A DNA stretch of 64,000 bases from Bog-756 sp963696495 (lineage in GTDB: Bacteria > Actinomycetota > Acidimicrobiia > Acidimicrobiales > RAAP-2): contig CAVOKJ010000004.1 of NCBI GenBank assembly GCA_963696495.1, positions 496,001 to 560,000 on the forward strand. Reading direction: 5' to 3'. This document shows positions 25,201-33,427 of the stretch, in pieces. Under the pieces are notes generated by a model, which was not told the DNA's origin, ran no database searches, and saw only the letters and a list, made by a program, of their open reading frames with translations. A program made the translations under genes and the position numbers. Positions within the stretch are counted from its first letter, which is position 1, and each line of letters starts with the position of its first letter.

Positions 25201-26625
25201 ATGCCCGACTCGCCCGTATCCATCGCCTATCGATCGGCGATGGAGGTCATCGCCGCCTCCGAACCAGATGTGGCCGGGGCCATCGTCGGTGAACTGGAGT
25301 CCCAACGGCGCCAATTGAAGCTCATCGCTTCCGAGAACTATGCCTCTCCTGCCGTGCTGCTCGCCATGGGCAACTGGCTGTCAGACAAGTACGCCGAAGG
25401 CACCCCAGGCCATCGCTTCTATGCCGGATGCGAGATGGTCGACCGCATCGAGACGTTGGCCGGCGACCACGCCAAGGCGCTCTTTGGCGCCGAGCACGCC
25501 TACGTCCAACCTCATTCGGGTATCGACGCAAACCTGGTCGCCTACTGGGCCATCCTTGCCCACCGAATCGAACAGCCTGTTCTCGCTGATGCCGGTGTGG
25601 TTCATGTGAACGACCTCGAAGCCGTGAGCTGGGACAAGCTGCGCACTGACCTGCACTCCCAGCGCATGATGGGCATGGCGCTCGACGCCGGTGGCCATCT
25701 CACCCATGGATTCCGACCCAACATCTCCGGGAAGCTCTTCGACCAGACCAGCTACGGGGTCGATCCCACCTCCGGACTCCTCGACTACGACGCCATCGCT
25801 GCTCAGGCGAGGGACTTCCGCCCCCTGGTGCTCGTGGCGGGGTACTCCGCGTACCCCCGGAACCCCAGTTTCGCCACCTTGGCCGAGATCGCCCACGACG
25901 TCGGGGCCACGTTCATGGTCGACATGGCCCACTTCGCTGGTCTGGTGGCCGGCAAGGTCCTGACCGGCGACCTCGATCCGGTCCCCCACGCCGATGTGGT
26001 GACCTCCACCACCCACAAGTCACTGCGCGGTCCCCGAGGTGGGCTGGTGCTGTGCACCGAGGTGTACGCACCGTACGTCGACAGGGGGTGTCCGATGGTC
26101 CTCGGCGGGCCGCTACCCCACGTGATGGCGGCCAAGGCCATCGCTTTGTCCGAGGCCCGCCAGCCTTCATTCGCCGTGTATGCGGCGCAGATCGTGGCAA
26201 ATGCCCGGGCGCTCGCTGATGGGTTGGTACGCAGAGGAGCAGAACTGGTCACCGGAGGCACCGACAACCACCTCGTCCTCATCGACGTTGCCACCAGCTT
26301 CGGCCTCACCGGTCGCCAGGCCGAGGCCGCTCTGCTCGATGCGGGCGTGGTCACCAATCGCAACGCAGTGCCAGGTGACGCCAACGGAGCCTGGTACACC
26401 TCCGGTATCCGGCTCGGCACCCCGGCACTGACCACACTCGGATTCGGGGCGGACGAGCTCGACGAGGTCGCTGACGTCCTCGTCAATGCACTACGAGCCA
26501 CGACCCCCGCTACGTCCACCGCCAAGGCGAAGTACGAGATCGATCCTGTTGTTGCCCAGGCCTGCCGGGCCCGGTGCGCCGATCTTCTCGCCCACCACCC
26601 CCTCTATCCGGAGATCGAACTGTGA
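25201..26625 (+). CDS. glyA: Serine hydroxymethyltransferase
   Basis: This 474-residue PLP enzyme moves one carbon from serine to tetrahydrofolate, giving glycine and methylene-THF. It has LIASENYASPAVL, the PLP lysine K273 in TSTTHKSLRGPRGG, and DMAHFAGLVAGK with the Asp that contacts PLP. It is about 50 residues longer than E. coli GlyA, with extra residues near SYGVDPTSG and at the C-terminus. Two ATGs are adjacent (25198 and 25201); the second has the better 6-nt spacing to AAGGAG, so it was chosen. The ZTP riboswitch directly upstream ties its expression to folate one-carbon status. Confidence 0.95.
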   Translation: MPDSPVSIAYRSAMEVIAASEPDVAGAIVGELESQRRQLKLIASENYASPAVLLAMGNWLSDKYAEGTPGHRFYAGCEMVDRIETLAGDHAKALFGAEHAYVQPHSGIDANLVAYWAILAHRIEQPVLADAGVVHVNDLEAVSWDKLRTDLHSQRMMGMALDAGGHLTHGFRPNISGKLFDQTSYGVDPTSGLLDYDAIAAQARDFRPLVLVAGYSAYPRNPSFATLAEIAHDVGATFMVDMAHFAGLVAGKVLTGDLDPVPHADVVTSTTHKSLRGPRGGLVLCTEVYAPYVDRGCPMVLGGPLPHVMAAKAIALSEARQPSFAVYAAQIVANARALADGLVRRGAELVTGGTDNHLVLIDVATSFGLTGRQAEAALLDAGVVTNRNAVPGDANGAWYTSGIRLGTPALTTLGFGADELDEVADVLVNALRATTPATSTAKAKYEIDPVVAQACRARCADLLAHHPLYPEIEL

Positions 26626-27004
26626 AGGCGCACGAATTGCTGCGAAGGCGATCCGTCGCGGGAACCCATGCCGGGAGCGGCCCAGTTCAAACGTTCGGCC
26701 CAGCGGGAATGTGCCGTGCGACCTGCCCCTGCCTCTGTCGGGCAAGGGTCCCGCTCTCTGGTTTGGAGCGCGTGAACTGCTTGCGATAGTTGCCTGCCCA
26801 TGAACGGCACATGTAGGGCACCACTGGAGCGGCCTGACGACAGACCGCGGCCTTGGTCGAAGTCACCGCGGACAAGAACAAAGTGTCAAGCGATCCATGG
26901 CCCATACCATGGTCGGTGTCTGGAGTGTCTTCTGACTAGCTTTCGTTTCGTACTCAGTAGAACGGTGTGGTTCAGCACGTCCACATTCGCTGACGGTACC
27001 GGGT
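26626..27004. other. Intergenic region, no gene seen
   Basis: No convincing gene is seen in this 379-nt gap between glyA and a convergent membrane-protein gene. Short frames on either strand have no recognisable motif and poor codon bias. The base composition falls toward the right end, which marks the left border of the lower-GC stretch. Confidence 0.5.
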
Positions 27005-28651
27005 CTAGTGGACCACGTGGACGATGTACTTCAGACAGGCCGGAAACAGCATCGGCAGACCTTGTTGGCGGTACTCGCTGTACGCACCCGGCTCGAACTC
27101 CCCGAGTTGGTCCTCCTCGGCATCTTCGAGTCTGATCGCGAATGAGGAAAAAGCACCCGGTTGTGCGTAGACAAGCCAGAATTCCTCGCAGACCCGAACG
27201 CGTACCGGTACACGTTCCCGGTTGACGAAGAATCGGGCACTCGTGTTCAGTGCCGTTGTGGTAGCTCGGCCATTAGCCAGTCCGAACCCAGTCGCGAGCG
27301 TTACTTGGGCGACTATGAAGATCGCCAATGCCGCGAGAGCGAGGCGGGCTCTGTTGATTTGCCAGGAGTGGCCGGTAGCGGTCTGAAGACATTTCGGCAG
27401 GCGTGCCCATGCGTATATCGCGATGCCTGCGAGAAGGATCAGATTGGGCATGACGTAGCGATTGGTAGAGATGGCTCCGGCGGGCCCAATCTTGCTGCGG
27501 CTGAGGGAGATCGACAGGTCGAATACCAATGAGAAGGTAATCAAAAGGAGCGGGAGCGGACGATGCTCCCGAGAAACTCGGTAACGCCACGACTGGACGA
27601 GAATATACGCGGCCGTGGTGAAGAGGGCCACTCCGACCAGTTCGAAGCGAAGGACACTTTGCGCGTGGCCGATGATGAAGCCACCGGGAACGACATTTCC
27701 GATAAGGACAACGAAATAGCGGAGGGTCTCGAACGGGTGATGCAGACCGGAAGTCAACGAGCAGCCCGAGCTGGCGTAGATGCAGCCGTCTTCATTGGAG
27801 TTGTATCCCGGAAGATAGAGGGCGATGGTGAGGATCGCAGCACCGATCCAGAGGGCAGCCTCGAAGCGAGTCGAACGAGTTAAGGGAGGGTTGCCGTCGC
27901 GCTGGCGACGGACGGATTGGTTCCAAAAGATGCAGATGGCACCAATTGGCCAGAGGATGAATCCTTGGACGGTTGACAGTGAACCGGCCATTGCCGCAAC
28001 AATGGCAAGTCCGATCCACCAGCCGCGGCTATTGGTAGGAATGAGTAGTGCAAACAGCATGACCATGAAAAAGAACACCGTGAGAAACCATGACGCCTGG
28101 AACGCCCAAAGAGCGTTCTGAACGTCTGCCAGGCTGAACCAGACCATCCCGAATATGAATACTGGGATCGGCGTGAGCCTCCTGCCGATATAGCCGCGGA
28201 CCAGAACTAGCAGGATCGCATAGGACGCAATGAACACGACGGCCGTGAAGAGCAACACGGAGCGCAGATCGAATCTGTCGAGATATCCGAAGACAACGTC
28301 GACAATGTTGCCGAGTACGAGGCGTGACTCGTTGTATTGGCTCCACAGCAAGCTCAGCGAGAGATGTCCGTGAAGGGCTGCGTGAACGAGAAGCGCTGTT
28401 GACCAATCATCGCCAAAGAACGAGTCAGTCGCGTACCGATAGACAAAGAGGACATAGAGGATCGGCGCCACGCTCGCTGCCGCGATGGTGAAGAAAGTGT
28501 TGTTTGGACTATCCCCCAAGAAGATGGAGCCAGTCGGGTCCCCGGCATTGGTCCGATCACGGATAGTGCCGCCACGATCTCGGTACTTGTCCGCGAGAGC
28601 TGTCGCGGGTCCAGTCAGCTCAGGCTCTTGGACCACCAAGGTTCCCGCCAC
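27005..28651 (-). CDS. Large polytopic membrane protein, GT-C-like, unknown function
   Basis: This 548-residue protein has about 10-12 membrane helices. A short charged N-terminus of about 45 residues is followed by helix 1 (FFTIAAASVAPILYVLFVYRY) and then the loop DSFFGDDWSTALL. An acidic pair just after the first helix is typical of GT-C glycosyltransferases that use polyprenyl-phosphate sugars, but no further family signature is clear. The C-terminal 90 residues are soluble. The DNA is distinctly less GC-rich and uses many A/T-ending codons, unlike its neighbours, which suggests horizontal transfer. It has no operon partner. A role in cell-surface sugar transfer is possible but unproven. 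Confidence 0.75.
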   Translation of the reverse strand: MAGTLVVQEPELTGPATALADKYRDRGGTIRDRTNAGDPTGSIFLGDSPNNTFFTIAAASVAPILYVLFVYRYATDSFFGDDWSTALLVHAALHGHLSLSLLWSQYNESRLVLGNIVDVVFGYLDRFDLRSVLLFTAVVFIASYAILLVLVRGYIGRRLTPIPVFIFGMVWFSLADVQNALWAFQASWFLTVFFFMVMLFALLIPTNSRGWWIGLAIVAAMAGSLSTVQGFILWPIGAICIFWNQSVRRQRDGNPPLTRSTRFEAALWIGAAILTIALYLPGYNSNEDGCIYASSGCSLTSGLHHPFETLRYFVVLIGNVVPGGFIIGHAQSVLRFELVGVALFTTAAYILVQSWRYRVSREHRPLPLLLITFSLVFDLSISLSRSKIGPAGAISTNRYVMPNLILLAGIAIYAWARLPKCLQTATGHSWQINRARLALAALAIFIVAQVTLATGFGLANGRATTTALNTSARFFVNRERVPVRVRVCEEFWLVYAQPGAFSSFAIRLEDAEEDQLGEFEPGAYSEYRQQGLPMLFPACLKYIVHVVH

Positions 28652-29304
28652 TCGATCTCACGCTTGTCTCGTCGCCTCTCCGATGACGGCAACATGTAGA
28701 CGCGTTCCGCCTCCGCACCTCCGCCGCCATTTGCCACACTGCCCCGGGCTGAGGACCCATTGGGCACTTATTGATGCATCGAGGCATACGGATCCTCCTC
28801 AGATGCTGGTGGCCAAAAAGGCTAACTCCATCCGCATCCGGGCGCTCAAGGCATCGCCGTCGTTGGTGGGTCGGCACCCCATCGGCACCGTTGAGCCGTC
28901 ATGCCTCTGCTGCCTGGGGGTGGCAATAGGACGGTGGACAACCCCGCGAACTGGCCATCCTCGCCCCCATCAAGAAATAGGGGACCTCTCGGCAAATTGT
29001 CCGGCGTTCGCTCGGAGTATCCCCTATCGCTTAATACACATGTGATCCTTTTGGCATCTCAGTGCTTTCTGTCCAGCGCTGGGAACATGCCCGGATGAGC
29101 TCCTTCCCCGTCCTGGTCCGCACGTCATCTTCCACAGGAGAGACCCGAGGCGAGGTGGGGGAGTGGCGCAGACCTCAGCCCTCCCTCGGCGACGACTGCG
29201 GCGTCGTGAGCCCACGGCGCCACCGGGCCGGCCACACGCCCTGGTGTGGACCGGACCCCGGAGCAGTGACGCAGCTCCGGGGTCGTCAGCGTCCCGTGGT
29301 CGCC
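28652..29304. other. Long intergenic region in the lower-GC stretch
   Basis: No gene is supported in these 650 nt. Short frames on both strands lack motifs and biased codon use. The only structure I see is the inverted repeat at 28977-29027. The right 200 nt return to high GC. The region may be a decayed end of the imported stretch, though no transposase or integrase remnant is recognisable. Confidence 0.5.
28977..29027. repeat. 8-bp perfect inverted repeat, possible hairpin
   Basis: ATAGGGGA (28977-28984) and TCCCCTAT (29020-29027) pair perfectly across a 35-nt loop. It could be a transcription stop or the foot of a small structured RNA. No gene is close on either side. Confidence 0.4.
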
Positions 29305-30387
29305 TCAGGTCCCGGGGCTCGACCCGGCCTCGACCGCCTCGTCGACGGCGCGTCGGCCGGCGTCGATCTGATCGGCCACCAGTTCGTCCTCGGCCATCAC
29401 CTGGTCCAGATCGGTCGTCTCGTAACCGATGACCCCCATGTCGGCGAAGGTCTTGCGCATGGTCGGCCCCCACAGGCCGATGTCCTTCAGCGTGGGAACG
29501 ATCCGGGTGAACAGCAGGCTCCGGAAGATCTGCTGGCTCTCGCTCTGGGCCACGAATTCGATGCACGACTCGGCGTCGTAGCCGAGCCGCTCCCAGAGCT
29601 CGTCGGCGAGGAACCGGTCGCGCATGCGGTAGCAGGCATCGGCGCAGAACTCCTCGCGCTCGTTCCGCTCGGCCTGGGTGAGCTGCGGATAGTAGTCGCG
29701 CAGGGCCAGCCGTCCGAACATCACATGACGGGCTTCGTCCTGCATGACGTAGGCGTTGACCGCCTTGCCCAGCGGGTCGCCCGCCGTGTTGCGGATCAGT
29801 CCGAAGGCGGCCAGGGCCAGTCCCTCGATCAGTATCTGCATGCCCAGATAGGTCATGTCCCATCGTGAGTCGCTGAGCACGTCGTCGAGCAGTGACTGGA
29901 GGTGCTCGTTGATCGGGTAGGCGGTCTCGATCTTGTCGAGGTAGCGCGAGTAGCTCTCGACGTGGCGGGCCTCGTCCATCACCTGGGTCGCCGCGTAGTA
30001 CTTCGAGTCGATGTCGGGCACGGTCTGGACGATCTTGGCCGTGCAGATCAGGGCACCCTGCTCACCGTGGAGGAACTGGCTGAACTGCCAGGCCACCATG
30101 TTGCGCCGGACGTTCCCGCGCTCGTCGTCGTCGAGCTTGTCCCACACGGGCGAACCGAAGATGGGCACCAGCTCGTCCGGGGTGAGCAGCGGGTTCTCCG
30201 GGTCCGGATCGTGGGTCCAGTCGATCCGCTCGTTGGCGTCCCACTGCTTCCGCTTGCCCTTGTCGTAGAGCGTCAGCAGCTTCTGGCGACCGTCGTCGTA
30301 GTCCCAGGTGAATTTGGCCGTCCCGGTGCCGTCCGCCGTCTGCCATCCGGTCTTGTCCACCGGGAGCTGGTAGATCTTGGTGCCCAT
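29305..30387 (-). CDS. Ferritin-like diiron protein (AurF/R2-like oxygenase family)
   Basis: This 360-residue all-helical protein has the ferritin-like diiron motif twice: a Glu in LHGEQGALI, then DEARHVESYSRYL, a Glu in ILIEGLALAAFG and DEARHVMFGRLALRDYY. These supply the four carboxylates and two His ligands expected for a diiron oxygenase or oxidase of the AurF and R2-like type. It is too short and lacks the radical-transfer partners of ribonucleotide reductase, and no nrdA is nearby. The ATG at 30387 was chosen for GGGGAGG 7 nt upstream; the frame is open to 30450. The LLM oxidoreductase gene lies 84 nt upstream on the same strand. The substrate is unknown. Confidence 0.87.
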   Translation of the reverse strand: MGTKIYQLPVDKTGWQTADGTGTAKFTWDYDDGRQKLLTLYDKGKRKQWDANERIDWTHDPDPENPLLTPDELVPIFGSPVWDKLDDDERGNVRRNMVAWQFSQFLHGEQGALICTAKIVQTVPDIDSKYYAATQVMDEARHVESYSRYLDKIETAYPINEHLQSLLDDVLSDSRWDMTYLGMQILIEGLALAAFGLIRNTAGDPLGKAVNAYVMQDEARHVMFGRLALRDYYPQLTQAERNEREEFCADACYRMRDRFLADELWERLGYDAESCIEFVAQSESQQIFRSLLFTRIVPTLKDIGLWGPTMRKTFADMGVIGYETTDLDQVMAEDELVADQIDAGRRAVDEAVEAGSSPGT

Positions 30388-30471
30388 GGGTCTCGCCTCC
30401 CCTTGTTCCGCCCTCGGGTCAAGTCTGGGCGTGGCGCCGTTCGCTGTCAACGCGCCTGCCCGGCCGGGCTC

Positions 30472-31335
30472 TCAGCTCAGCTGCAGGGCCTCGGAGACCC
30501 GGGCCAGGGCGTCGAGGTGGTCTTCGACGGTCGTCAGCCCGGCCCGCATCGTGTTGATCGAGAGATGGGTGGCGCCCACGTCGCGCCAGCCCCCGACGCG
30601 TTCGGCGAGGTCGGCGGCGTCGCCCCGCCAGTCGACCCGTCCCTCCATACCGATGGTCGCCGGGTCGCGCCCGACCTCTCGGGCCGCCGCATCGATGACC
30701 GCCCTCGCCTCGTCCAGCTTCGGGCCGGGCTGGACCATGGGGAACCAGCCGTCGGCCAGTCGACCCATCCGGGCGTAGGCCGGCGACGAGGCGCCACCGA
30801 ACCACACCGGGATCGGGCGCTGGATCGGCAACGGGGCGATGCCGACGCCGTTCCACCGGTCGAAGTGCCCGTCGACGGTCACCGACCGGGTGGTCCACAG
30901 CTGCCGCAACAGCGTGACCTGCTCGTCGATCCGGCGTCCCCGGCGCGAGAAGTCCTGGCCGAGGGTCTCGTACTCGACGGCGTTCCACCCGATGCCGACG
31001 CCGAGCCGGAAGTTGCCGGCGCTCAGGAGGTCGACCTCGGCGGCCTGCTTGGCCACCAGGGCCGTCGGACGCTGGGGGAGGATGGTGATGCCGGTCACGA
31101 GCTCCAGCGACGTGCAGGCCGCCAGGTAGCCGAACAGGACGAAGGGCTCGTGGAACTGGGTGTCGATGTCGTAGGGGCCGTCCCAGCCCCGGTGCACGGC
31201 CGGGTCCGCCCCGACCACGTGGTCGTAGGCGACGACGTGCCGGTAACCGAGGGCCTCCACCCCCTGGGCGTAGGCCCGGACGCCGCCGACGTCCGGGCCG
31301 ATCTCCGTCTGGGGGAGCACGACGCCGATCCTCAT
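30472..31335 (-). CDS. LLM-class (probably F420-dependent) oxidoreductase
   Basis: This 287-residue protein has the luciferase-like monooxygenase TIM barrel: MRIGVVLPQTEIG at the start, AQGVEALGYRHVVAYDHVVG, TGITILPQRPTALVAKQAAEVDLLS, FRLGVGIGWNAVEYETLG, and PIPVWFGGASSPAYARMGRLADG. Actinobacterial members with these blocks mostly use coenzyme F420 rather than FMN, which is inference here. GGAGGT lies 8 nt upstream of the ATG. It lies upstream of the diiron protein gene on the same strand with an 84-nt gap, so the two may be co-transcribed. The substrate is unknown. Confidence 0.9.
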   Translation of the reverse strand: MRIGVVLPQTEIGPDVGGVRAYAQGVEALGYRHVVAYDHVVGADPAVHRGWDGPYDIDTQFHEPFVLFGYLAACTSLELVTGITILPQRPTALVAKQAAEVDLLSAGNFRLGVGIGWNAVEYETLGQDFSRRGRRIDEQVTLLRQLWTTRSVTVDGHFDRWNGVGIAPLPIQRPIPVWFGGASSPAYARMGRLADGWFPMVQPGPKLDEARAVIDAAAREVGRDPATIGMEGRVDWRGDAADLAERVGGWRDVGATHLSINTMRAGLTTVEDHLDALARVSEALQLS

Positions 31336-31459
31336 GTCAGGGGACCTCCATCCTCGCCGCCGTCTTCCTCGCCGTCGTCACGACACCATCGGGTGGCGGC
31401 CCCACACGCACGTTGCTGCCGTGGTGCCCGGGTCAACGTCCGCTCGACACCGCACCAGC

Positions 31460-33427
31460 TCAGACCGATCGCTCCGCCACGGCGTGCTCGGGCAGATCGG
31501 ACTGGCGCACCCAGGTCGAGTACATCTCGGCGTAACGGCCGCCACGCGCCACCAGCTCGTCGTGCGTGCCGACTTCGATGATCCGCCCCTCGTCGACCAC
31601 GACGATGCGGTCGGCCCGCATGGCCGTCGACAGCCGGTGGGCGATGAGGATGGCGGTGCGGTTCTCCAGCAGGATGTCCAGGGCGGACTCGATCTTCGTC
31701 TCGGACTGCAGGTCGAGATTGGAGGTGGCCTCGTCGAGGACGAGGACACGGGGATGGGCCAGGAACGCCCGGGCCAGGGCGATGAGCTGGCGCTCGCCCG
31801 ACGACAGGGTCTGGCCCCGTTCGTGGACCACGGTGTCGAGGCCGTTCGGCATCCGGTCCACCACGTCGGTGAGGCCGACCTTGTCGACTGCCTCGTGGAT
31901 CTCCTCGTCACTGGCGTCGGGGCGGGCGAAGGCGATGTTGTCCCCGATGGTGCCGGCGAAGAGGAATGGTTCCTGGGGGACCACACCGAGCTGGCTGCGC
32001 AGGGAGTGCATGGTGACGTCACGCAGGTCGTACCCGTCGATGAGGACCCTTCCGGCGGTGGGGTCGTAGAACCGGGTCACCAACTTGGCCAGGGTCGACT
32101 TACCGGCACCGGTCGGCCCCACGAAGGCCACCGTTTCGCCCGGAGACACCCGGAGGTCCACGTCCTCGATGACCAGGCGGTCAGGGAGGTAGCCGAAAGA
32201 AAGGTGGTCGAAGGCGATCTCTCCTTCGATCGGGGGAAGCTCCACCGCGTCGGCCCGCTCGCGGACCTCGGGCTCGGTGTCCACCAGGTCGCGCAGCTTG
32301 TTCACCGACGCCTGGCCTTGCTGGTAGGTGTTGTACTGCTGCACCAGCAGCTGGATGGGCTGGAAGAACCGGTTGAGGTAGAGGAAGAAGGCCACCAGGG
32401 CGCCGATGGACAGGGTGTGGTCGACCACCATGGAGCCGCCGACGGCCAACAGGACGGCCTGGCCGAGGACGCCGAGCAGCTGGGTGCCGGGGCCGTAGAT
32501 GGCGTTGATCCGGGCCGTGTAGTTGTTGGCGTCCCGGTAGTCGCCGACCACGTTGCGATGGTGGATCACGTTGTGGCGCTGCCGGTTGTGGGCGGTCACG
32601 ATGCGCACGCCGTGCAGGCTCTCGGACAGGTCGGCCAACACATTGGCGATCCCGTCGCGCACCCGGTCGTAGCCGCGCTCGGACGCCCGCCTGAACCATA
32701 TCGAGGCTCCGATCAGGGCCGGCAGGATCAGCACGACGGTGATGAAGGCCAGGCGGACGTTGGTGCTGAACAGGATGGCGGTGATGACCACCATGGTCAG
32801 CCCCTGGATGGCCAGTTGGGACAGGCCGTCCTGGAGGAGCTGCTGGAGGTTCTCGATGTCGCTGGTCATCCGGCTCATGACCACGCCGGCCTTCTCCTCG
32901 GTGAAGAAGCCGAGCGAGAGGCGCTGGAGATGGGCGAAGACCTTGACCCTGAGGTCGTTCATCACCCAGGCGGCCAGGCGGCCGGTGACCTGCACCTGGA
33001 AGCGCTGGGCCAAGGCGGTGATGGCCACGAAGGCCAGGTAGGCGATGGCCGCTGCCACCACCACGGCGAAGTCGAAGTGGCTGCCGGGGGTGCCACCCAT
33101 CCCGTGGTTGATGGCGTACTCGGTCAGCGTGGGTCCGACCTGGGACGCCACCGCCACCACCACCACCAGGACACCGGCCAGGGCCAGCATGCCGGGGTAT
33201 TTGGTCAGCAGCCGACGCAGGCTCAGTCGCTTGAGTTCGGTCTCGGAGCTGTTCTGGTTGAAGACGATGTCCGGTTCGGCATAGTCGGGCTCCGAGGCCA
33301 GCAGCTTGTCCACCCCGGCCTGGAGCTCGTGGGGGATGCCGGCGAAGGGCAGGCCGGAGGCGGCCGCGGCCTGCGCCCCTCCGGGGCCACCGAAGCCCCC
33401 GCCCCCGCCACCTCCACCGAACATCAT
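31460..33427 (-). CDS. ABC exporter half-transporter, subunit with consensus Walker B
   Basis: This 655-residue protein is a fused permease-ATPase half-transporter of the type I exporter family. It has a Gly-rich N-terminus of about 20 residues, six membrane helices and an ATPase domain. Walker A is GPTGAGKST, the Q-loop VVPQEPFLFAG, and Walker B VLVLDEATSNLD with the catalytic Glu. The signature is LSSGERQL, degenerate against LSGGQ. The neighbour has the opposite pattern, so together they form a heterodimer with one full ATP site. Its ATG overlaps the neighbour's stop by 4 nt. GGAGG is 7 nt upstream. The frame is open far upstream over the neighbouring gene, but that is a shadow. Confidence 0.94.
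   Translation of the reverse strand: MMFGGGGGGGGFGGPGGAQAAAASGLPFAGIPHELQAGVDKLLASEPDYAEPDIVFNQNSSETELKRLSLRRLLTKYPGMLALAGVLVVVVAVASQVGPTLTEYAINHGMGGTPGSHFDFAVVVAAAIAYLAFVAITALAQRFQVQVTGRLAAWVMNDLRVKVFAHLQRLSLGFFTEEKAGVVMSRMTSDIENLQQLLQDGLSQLAIQGLTMVVITAILFSTNVRLAFITVVLILPALIGASIWFRRASERGYDRVRDGIANVLADLSESLHGVRIVTAHNRQRHNVIHHRNVVGDYRDANNYTARINAIYGPGTQLLGVLGQAVLLAVGGSMVVDHTLSIGALVAFFLYLNRFFQPIQLLVQQYNTYQQGQASVNKLRDLVDTEPEVRERADAVELPPIEGEIAFDHLSFGYLPDRLVIEDVDLRVSPGETVAFVGPTGAGKSTLAKLVTRFYDPTAGRVLIDGYDLRDVTMHSLRSQLGVVPQEPFLFAGTIGDNIAFARPDASDEEIHEAVDKVGLTDVVDRMPNGLDTVVHERGQTLSSGERQLIALARAFLAHPRVLVLDEATSNLDLQSETKIESALDILLENRTAILIAHRLSTAMRADRIVVVDEGRIIEVGTHDELVARGGRYAEMYSTWVRQSDLPEHAVAERSV

Noticed and set aside
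26687..26905. 72-codon minus-strand frame after glyA as a transposase remnant
   Set aside because: A few residues looked transposase-like, but no catalytic motif, inverted repeat or partner frame supports it.
29305..30387. Ribonucleotide reductase small subunit (NrdB)
   Set aside because: The ferritin-like motifs fit, but no nrdA, and the overall sequence is closer to AurF/R2-like oxygenases.
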